From contig NZ_NERU01000004.1 in NCBI RefSeq assembly GCF_003063265.1, positions 1-64,000 on the forward strand: 64,000 nucleotides of DNA, read 5' to 3'. The translations under genes were made by a program, and so were the position numbers. The notes below the pieces were generated by a model, which had not been told where the DNA came from, made no database searches, and worked only from the letters and a program-made list of their open reading frames with translations. The stretch is from Limnohabitans sp. WS1 (GTDB lineage Bacteria > Pseudomonadota > Gammaproteobacteria > Burkholderiales > Burkholderiaceae_C). Positions 60,565 to 64,000 of this stretch are shown piece after piece (position 1 is the stretch's first letter; each line of letters starts with the position of its first letter).

Positions 60565-60698
60565 GAGCCCCGCCCTCGGGGCGATAGATTTGTAGGTACC
60601 CGCCCTAAGGGGAATAGATTTGTAGGAGCCCCGCCCTCGGGGCGATAGACACACAAATGGTCCGCGAGGGTTTTTCGCGACGAGGGCGTCGCTCCTAC
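60561..60698. repeat. Intergenic palindromic repeat cluster, family A
   Basis: Three head-to-tail units of about 30 bases (60561, 60592 and 60622) begin GTAGGAGCCCCGCCCTCGGG or a degenerate version with GTACCCGCCC. They are followed by an inverted, variant unit at 60674-60698 ending GCGTCGCTCCTAC. The cluster fills the gap between two convergent genes, where it may form a bidirectional terminator. It is the intact counterpart of the intron-interrupted copy at 114-181. Confidence 0.85.
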
Positions 60699-60723
60699 AG
60701 AGCAAATGGCTTCAGCGAATGTG

Positions 60724-60921
60724 TCAGGTGGCAGGCGTGGGTGACTCGGTCGCACCCGGCGCTGCTGTACCGACATCACCCTCATCCCCCTCGATTTCAG
60801 AGCCGTCTTCCGCCAACAGGCCCGACTTGCGGTCGGACTTGGCTTTGAGCTTGTCTTCTTTTTTGCGTTTCTTGGCCAGTTCTTTCTGGCGTTTTTCGAA
60901 TCCGTAGTTGGGTGTGGCCAA
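60724..60921 (-). CDS. Small lysine-rich conserved protein
   Basis: The 65-residue protein starts at a TTG (60921) with a strong AAAGGAG site; the sequence ATPNYGFEKRQKELAKKRKK is a familiar start of a small uncharacterised protein in Burkholderiales, by recall. The first half is highly basic and probably helical; the second is acidic, with Gly and Pro. A nucleic-acid or ribosome association would suit the composition, but the function is unknown. It lies 10 bases after the DUF2189 gene and is probably cotranscribed. Confidence 0.75.
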   Translation of the reverse strand: MATPNYGFEKRQKELAKKRKKEDKLKAKSDRKSGLLAEDGSEIEGDEGDVGTAAPGATESPTPAT

Positions 60922-60931
60922 GATGGCTCCT

Positions 60932-61801
60932 TTAATTTGAGCTGCCCAATGTAACAGCTTCTTCAGGGTTTTCTTCCCACTCGACACTGCCCCGGTAGGC
61001 ATGCCAGCTGGCATGACCCAGCCACGGCCCCACCACGATGATGCCCAGCGCCCAAGGCCACAAGGCCGCCAGCACCAACACGCTCAGCAGCAGGCCCCAC
61101 AGCAGCATCACGCCCGGGTGCGAAAAAACCACCCGCATGCTGGTGATCACCGCCGAAATGGCGTCGGTGTCGCGGTCCAAAATCATGGGGATGGACACCA
61201 CCGACAGGCCATAGACCAAGGCAGCAAACACGCCACCGACTGCCAGATAGACCATCAAGAACTCGATGTTTTGCGGGTTGAACACCGCCTCAATCACCCC
61301 CGTGGTGGAGGGCATGCCGGTGTTGAAGAACACAGCAAACACCACGAGCGACGCCCTGCCCCACAGCAGCTCCAGCACCATCAGCACCAACACCAGCATG
61401 GCCATGCTGCGGATGTGTTGGTCCCAGCACATGAGTGACGTGGCCATCTCGGGCCGCTCGCCGCGCTCGCGCTTGCGGCTGACCTCATACAAGCCCATGG
61501 CCATGAACGGCCCCACCAGCAAGCAGCCTGAGACCAGCGACAAGGTGTACTCGGGCTTGTGCTTGAACACCAAGGCCAGCACCTGCGCCATGCCCCAAAA
61601 GCACAGGCCATAAAACAGCGCAATGCCCGGGTGATGGCGCATGTCCTGCAGGCCCCGTGCCAGCCAGCGAAAAGGATCGGCAAAGCCCAGGGGCCGCATG
61701 AGCGAACGCGGCCCCACGGGCGGTGGGGGCACATAGGGCGTGGCCATGGTGGGCAGGTCTGAATCTTGGGCGGCTTCAAGCGTCTTGGTGTCGGCGTTCA
61801 T
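60932..61801 (-). CDS. DUF2189 family integral membrane protein
   Basis: The 289-residue membrane protein has a soluble N-terminal segment (PYVPPPPVGPRSLM) and about six hydrophobic helices. Typical DUF2189 features are visible: DPFRWLARGLQDMRHHPGIA, the first helix GLCFWGMAQVLALVF, LVGPFMAMGLYEVSRKRERG, and the final GPWLGHASWHAYRGSV. Function unknown. The ATG at 61801 is preferred over an in-frame TTG 12 bases upstream. A 10-bp inverted repeat lies just upstream. Confidence 0.88.
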   Translation of the reverse strand: MNADTKTLEAAQDSDLPTMATPYVPPPPVGPRSLMRPLGFADPFRWLARGLQDMRHHPGIALFYGLCFWGMAQVLALVFKHKPEYTLSLVSGCLLVGPFMAMGLYEVSRKRERGERPEMATSLMCWDQHIRSMAMLVLVLMVLELLWGRASLVVFAVFFNTGMPSTTGVIEAVFNPQNIEFLMVYLAVGGVFAALVYGLSVVSIPMILDRDTDAISAVITSMRVVFSHPGVMLLWGLLLSVLVLAALWPWALGIIVVGPWLGHASWHAYRGSVEWEENPEEAVTLGSSN

Positions 61802-61811
61802 GGTGAAAGAC

Positions 61812-61839
61812 AATCTGAAAATACACAGGTTTTCAGATT
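61812..61839. promoter_or_regulatory. Perfect inverted repeat upstream of the DUF2189 gene
   Basis: AATCTGAAAA and TTTTCAGATT form two perfect 10-base arms separated by 8 bases, 11 to 38 bases upstream of the DUF2189 start. There is no U-tract, so an operator or translation-controlling hairpin is more likely than a terminator. The regulator is unknown. Nothing else stands out between 61840 and 61927. Confidence 0.5.
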
Positions 61840-61927
61840 ACCCCCACCGGTACGTTTTGACCAGTCAGGAAACCCCCAAGGGCGCGTGTTCTGGGCCACT
61901 AAAGTGCCCACTCTGTCACTTGCGTGA

Positions 61928-63184
61928 TCAGGCCATGGGCAGATGAGCCTGCACGGCTTGATGCAGGTCAAGAATCAGGTCCTGCGCAGACTCCAGGCCG
62001 GTTGAAAAACGCACCAACGTGCCCGGCTTCAAATGGCCGGGCCAGGCCTGGCGCATCGAAGAGATGTCGTAAGGCACCACCAAGCTGACGGGGCCACCCC
62101 AGCTGTAGCCGATCTTGAAGAGTTTCAGGCCATCGCAAAACGCGTCCACCTGGGCTTGGCTGAAACGCGCGTCGATCATGACGCTGAACAAGCCCGCTGC
62201 CTGGCCCGTGCCGGGCTCGCGATCACACAGGGCCTGCCAATGGGCGTGACCGGGTGCGCCTGCAAAGGCCGGGTGCATCAGTTGAGCGCATTGCGGGTGG
62301 ACTTGCCACCAAGCGGCCAGAGCGCGGGCGGTCTGGTCATGCGCGGCATAACGCAGCGCGATGCTGGGCAAGGAGCGCAGCACGGTTTCGGCATCGTTGG
62401 CCGCCACGCCCAAGCCCAAGCGCATGTGGCAGAGCTTGATTTGCAGGTGCAAGGCCGCGTCGCGGGTGATGACGCTGCCCATCAGCACGTCACCACCGCC
62501 GCTGGGGTATTTGGTGAGCGCATGGGCGCTGATGTCTACCGCCAAGCTGCCCTCCCCGCCCGCGCCATCGCCCAGCAAATCAAAGGCGTTGAACGCCAGG
62601 CCCGCGCCCCATGTGTTGTCCAGGGCGCACAAAACGCCACGCTCGCGGCAGCGGCGCACCATCTCGGGCAAATCGGGGAACTCCATGCTCACCGAGCCAG
62701 GTGCTTCGAGCCACACCAGGCGCGTGCGCTCGTTGATCTGGCGAGACAGATCCTGCGGGTCCATCGGGTCGTAAAAACGGTGGGTGATGCCAAAGTGCCG
62801 CAACTCGCCGTCGGCCAGCGCCTTGTTGGGGCCGTAGGCGTTGTCCGGAATCAGGACTTCGTCACCGGTCTTTAAAACCGCCAAAGCCACCAAGGCGAGC
62901 GCCGCCAAGCCACTGGGCACCAACACGCATTGCAAGCCGCCCTCCAGGCTGCACAAACGCTCTTCGAGCAAATAAGTGGTGGGCGTGCCGTGCAAGCCGT
63001 AGGTGTAGGCCGATTTGTCTTTCCACTCGCGCTGGCGCATGTCGGCCACGGTGGGAAAGTACACCGTCGAGGCCTTGAACACGCCCGGCTGGGGCGCATC
63101 AAAACCTGCAGGGGGGGTGTAGGGGTGATGGATCAGCCCGGTGCTGATGTGCGCGAATGAGGAGGTGTTGGCATCGTTTGTCAT
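61928..63184 (-). CDS. metC: Cystathionine beta-lyase-like PLP enzyme
   Basis: The 418-residue Cys/Met-metabolism PLP-dependent enzyme has an N-terminal TYGLHGTPTTYLLEERLCSL, a phosphate-binding PSGLAAL, the cofactor Asp in CALDNTWGAG, and the Schiff-base lysine Lys225 in ISAHALTKYPSGG. The family splits cystathionine to homocysteine, pyruvate and ammonia, supplying methionine. Related lyases in the same superfamily look similar, so the exact substrate is less certain than the fold. The stop is 126 bases before the DUF2189 start. Confidence 0.88.
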   Translation of the reverse strand: MTNDANTSSFAHISTGLIHHPYTPPAGFDAPQPGVFKASTVYFPTVADMRQREWKDKSAYTYGLHGTPTTYLLEERLCSLEGGLQCVLVPSGLAALALVALAVLKTGDEVLIPDNAYGPNKALADGELRHFGITHRFYDPMDPQDLSRQINERTRLVWLEAPGSVSMEFPDLPEMVRRCRERGVLCALDNTWGAGLAFNAFDLLGDGAGGEGSLAVDISAHALTKYPSGGGDVLMGSVITRDAALHLQIKLCHMRLGLGVAANDAETVLRSLPSIALRYAAHDQTARALAAWWQVHPQCAQLMHPAFAGAPGHAHWQALCDREPGTGQAAGLFSVMIDARFSQAQVDAFCDGLKLFKIGYSWGGPVSLVVPYDISSMRQAWPGHLKPGTLVRFSTGLESAQDLILDLHQAVQAHLPMA

Positions 63185-63197
63185 CCGCTCATCCTAA

Positions 63198-63229
63198 TGC
63201 AAACAGCCTCCCGAAGGAGGCTGTTTGCA
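63198..63229 (-). terminator. Hairpin after the phosphoribosyltransferase gene
   Basis: A perfect 14-bp stem (TGCAAACAGCCTCC with its complement) closes on a 4-base loop. Read on the minus strand, the loop is UUCG closed by C-G, an extra-stable tetraloop. It lies 28 bases past the phosphoribosyltransferase stop and 14 bases upstream of metC. Only a weak U-tract follows, so termination is likely but may be incomplete. Confidence 0.7.
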
Positions 63230-63256
63230 CGGAAGTTAGGGTAAGTCAGAAGCGAC

Positions 63257-63781
63257 TCAAACGCTCCACTTTTCGATCAATTTTTCGGGACGCATGTTGT
63301 CATACGGCTCGAAGGGCTGGTGAATCCAGGGGTTGGTGGGCAACTCTTCCACCGAGTAATCGGGCTTGAAGGTCGACACGCCTTTGGTCCAGATGACGGC
63401 CGAGCGCAATTCGGTCACGGGCTTGTAGTTGTTTTTCAACTGGTCCACGACGGCACGCAGGGTGTGACCGGTGTCAGCCAGATCATCGACCAACAAAACG
63501 CGGCCAGCGATTTCGCCCTTGGGGGTGGTGATGTAGCGGGCAATGTCCAGGTGGCCTTGCACGGTGCCGGCTTCTGCGCGGTACGAGCTGGTGGACATGA
63601 TGGCCAAAGGCTTGTCGAAGATGCGCGACAGAATGTCGCCAGGGCGCATGCCGCCACGGGCCAAACACAGGATGTTGTCGAATTCCCAGCCGGACTGGTG
63701 AATTTTGATCGCGAGTTTTTCGATCAGGTTGTGGTACTCGTCGTAGCTCACGTACAGGTGCTTGCCGTCTTCGGTCAACAT
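63257..63781 (-). CDS. Purine phosphoribosyltransferase (xanthine/hypoxanthine type)
   Basis: The 174-residue type I phosphoribosyltransferase has the PRPP-binding motif RVLLVDDLADTGHTL at 94-108 and an early LARGGMRPGDIL loop. The family salvages free purine bases with PRPP to form nucleotides. Its place directly downstream of purA fits purine metabolism; members are variously called Gpt, Hpt or simply phosphoribosyltransferase, so the preferred base is not assigned. Confidence 0.88.
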   Translation of the reverse strand: MLTEDGKHLYVSYDEYHNLIEKLAIKIHQSGWEFDNILCLARGGMRPGDILSRIFDKPLAIMSTSSYRAEAGTVQGHLDIARYITTPKGEIAGRVLLVDDLADTGHTLRAVVDQLKNNYKPVTELRSAVIWTKGVSTFKPDYSVEELPTNPWIHQPFEPYDNMRPEKLIEKWSV

Positions 63782-63837
63782 GGGGTCACTCCAAAAAATC
63801 AGGGGTTGAGGTCGAGGTGTTGTGCAGAGCCAAACGC

Positions 63838-64000
63838 TCAGGCCGCAAAGGGGTTGTGCAGCAAGATGGTGTGGTCACGGTCGGGGCTGGTGGACACCAC
63901 GTGCACGGGCACGCCGGTCACTTGGGCAATTCGGTCCAGGTAATAACGGGCCGTGGCGGGCAGTTTGTCCATCTCGGTCACGCCCACGGTGGTCTCGGTC
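63838..64000 (-). CDS. purA: Adenylosuccinate synthetase, C-terminal end (partial)
   Basis: Only the last 53 codons are in the window; the gene continues beyond the right edge. The translation ends with [17 protein letters not shown], preceded by [19 protein letters not shown], which corresponds to the C-terminus of PurA (the GPDR and DPF region of the E. coli enzyme). PurA joins IMP and aspartate using GTP on the way to AMP. The stop is 56 bases from the phosphoribosyltransferase start, consistent with one operon. Confidence 0.88.
   Translation of the reverse strand, partial: TETTVGVTEMDKLPATARYYLDRIAQVTGVPVHVVSTSPDRDHTILLHNPFAA

Noticed and set aside
60561-60698. CRISPR array, suggested by 30-base periodic repeats
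   Set aside because: There are only three imperfect units without unique spacers, and each is self-complementary; this is a palindromic intergenic element.

Overview
The window looks like a chromosomal segment from a betaproteobacterium of the order Burkholderiales, most likely the Comamonadaceae. The evidence is GC-rich coding DNA, the gene order at the right end (a purine phosphoribosyltransferase beside purA), the tesA/ybbA-type divergent pair with mnmH, and the dispersed intergenic palindromes. The family is inferred from gene content; no marker gene such as rRNA is present.

Left edge (1-391): on the minus strand, the first 113 bases look like the 5' end of a group II intron. It is inserted at the end of a palindromic intergenic repeat that also occurs at about 60.6 kb. 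A strong hairpin at 325-370 follows the giant gene.

Main locus (392-54824, all minus strand): transcription appears to start from an AT-rich island near 55 kb. It runs through a SapC-family gene, a TolC-like outer-membrane channel, a small HlyD-like adaptor, a GAF-HlyD adaptor, a PqqD-like/site-2-protease/HlyD fusion, a shortened SecA-like ATPase and a protein of unknown family. It ends in one uninterrupted 44-kb reading frame for a 14,690-residue protein. From the small adaptor onward the genes overlap by 4 to 8 bases. The giant protein starts with an LEPR-XLL-type motif. It then carries beta-rich repeats, at least a dozen copies of a small VYxYxG...W module, ten copies of a roughly 180-residue module (several with calcium-loop motifs), RTX-type repeats, BNR blades and two discoidin-like domains, and ends in a disordered tail. 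I read the locus as a dedicated export machine for a giant surface protein. It resembles type I secretion in its channel and adaptors, but no ABC exporter is present; the only ATPase in the cluster is the SecA-like one. This is the best candidate for an undescribed system.

Right part (55484-64000): ordinary housekeeping and accessory genes. They are a two-gene chromate transporter (plus), a small lipoprotein (minus), rlmB (minus), a YbbA/LolD-type ABC ATPase (minus) divergent from a TesA-like esterase and mnmH (plus), a 65-residue lysine-rich protein, a DUF2189 membrane protein, a cystathionine beta-lyase-like enzyme, a phosphoribosyltransferase and the C-terminal end of purA (all minus). Two families of short intergenic palindromes occupy the gaps.
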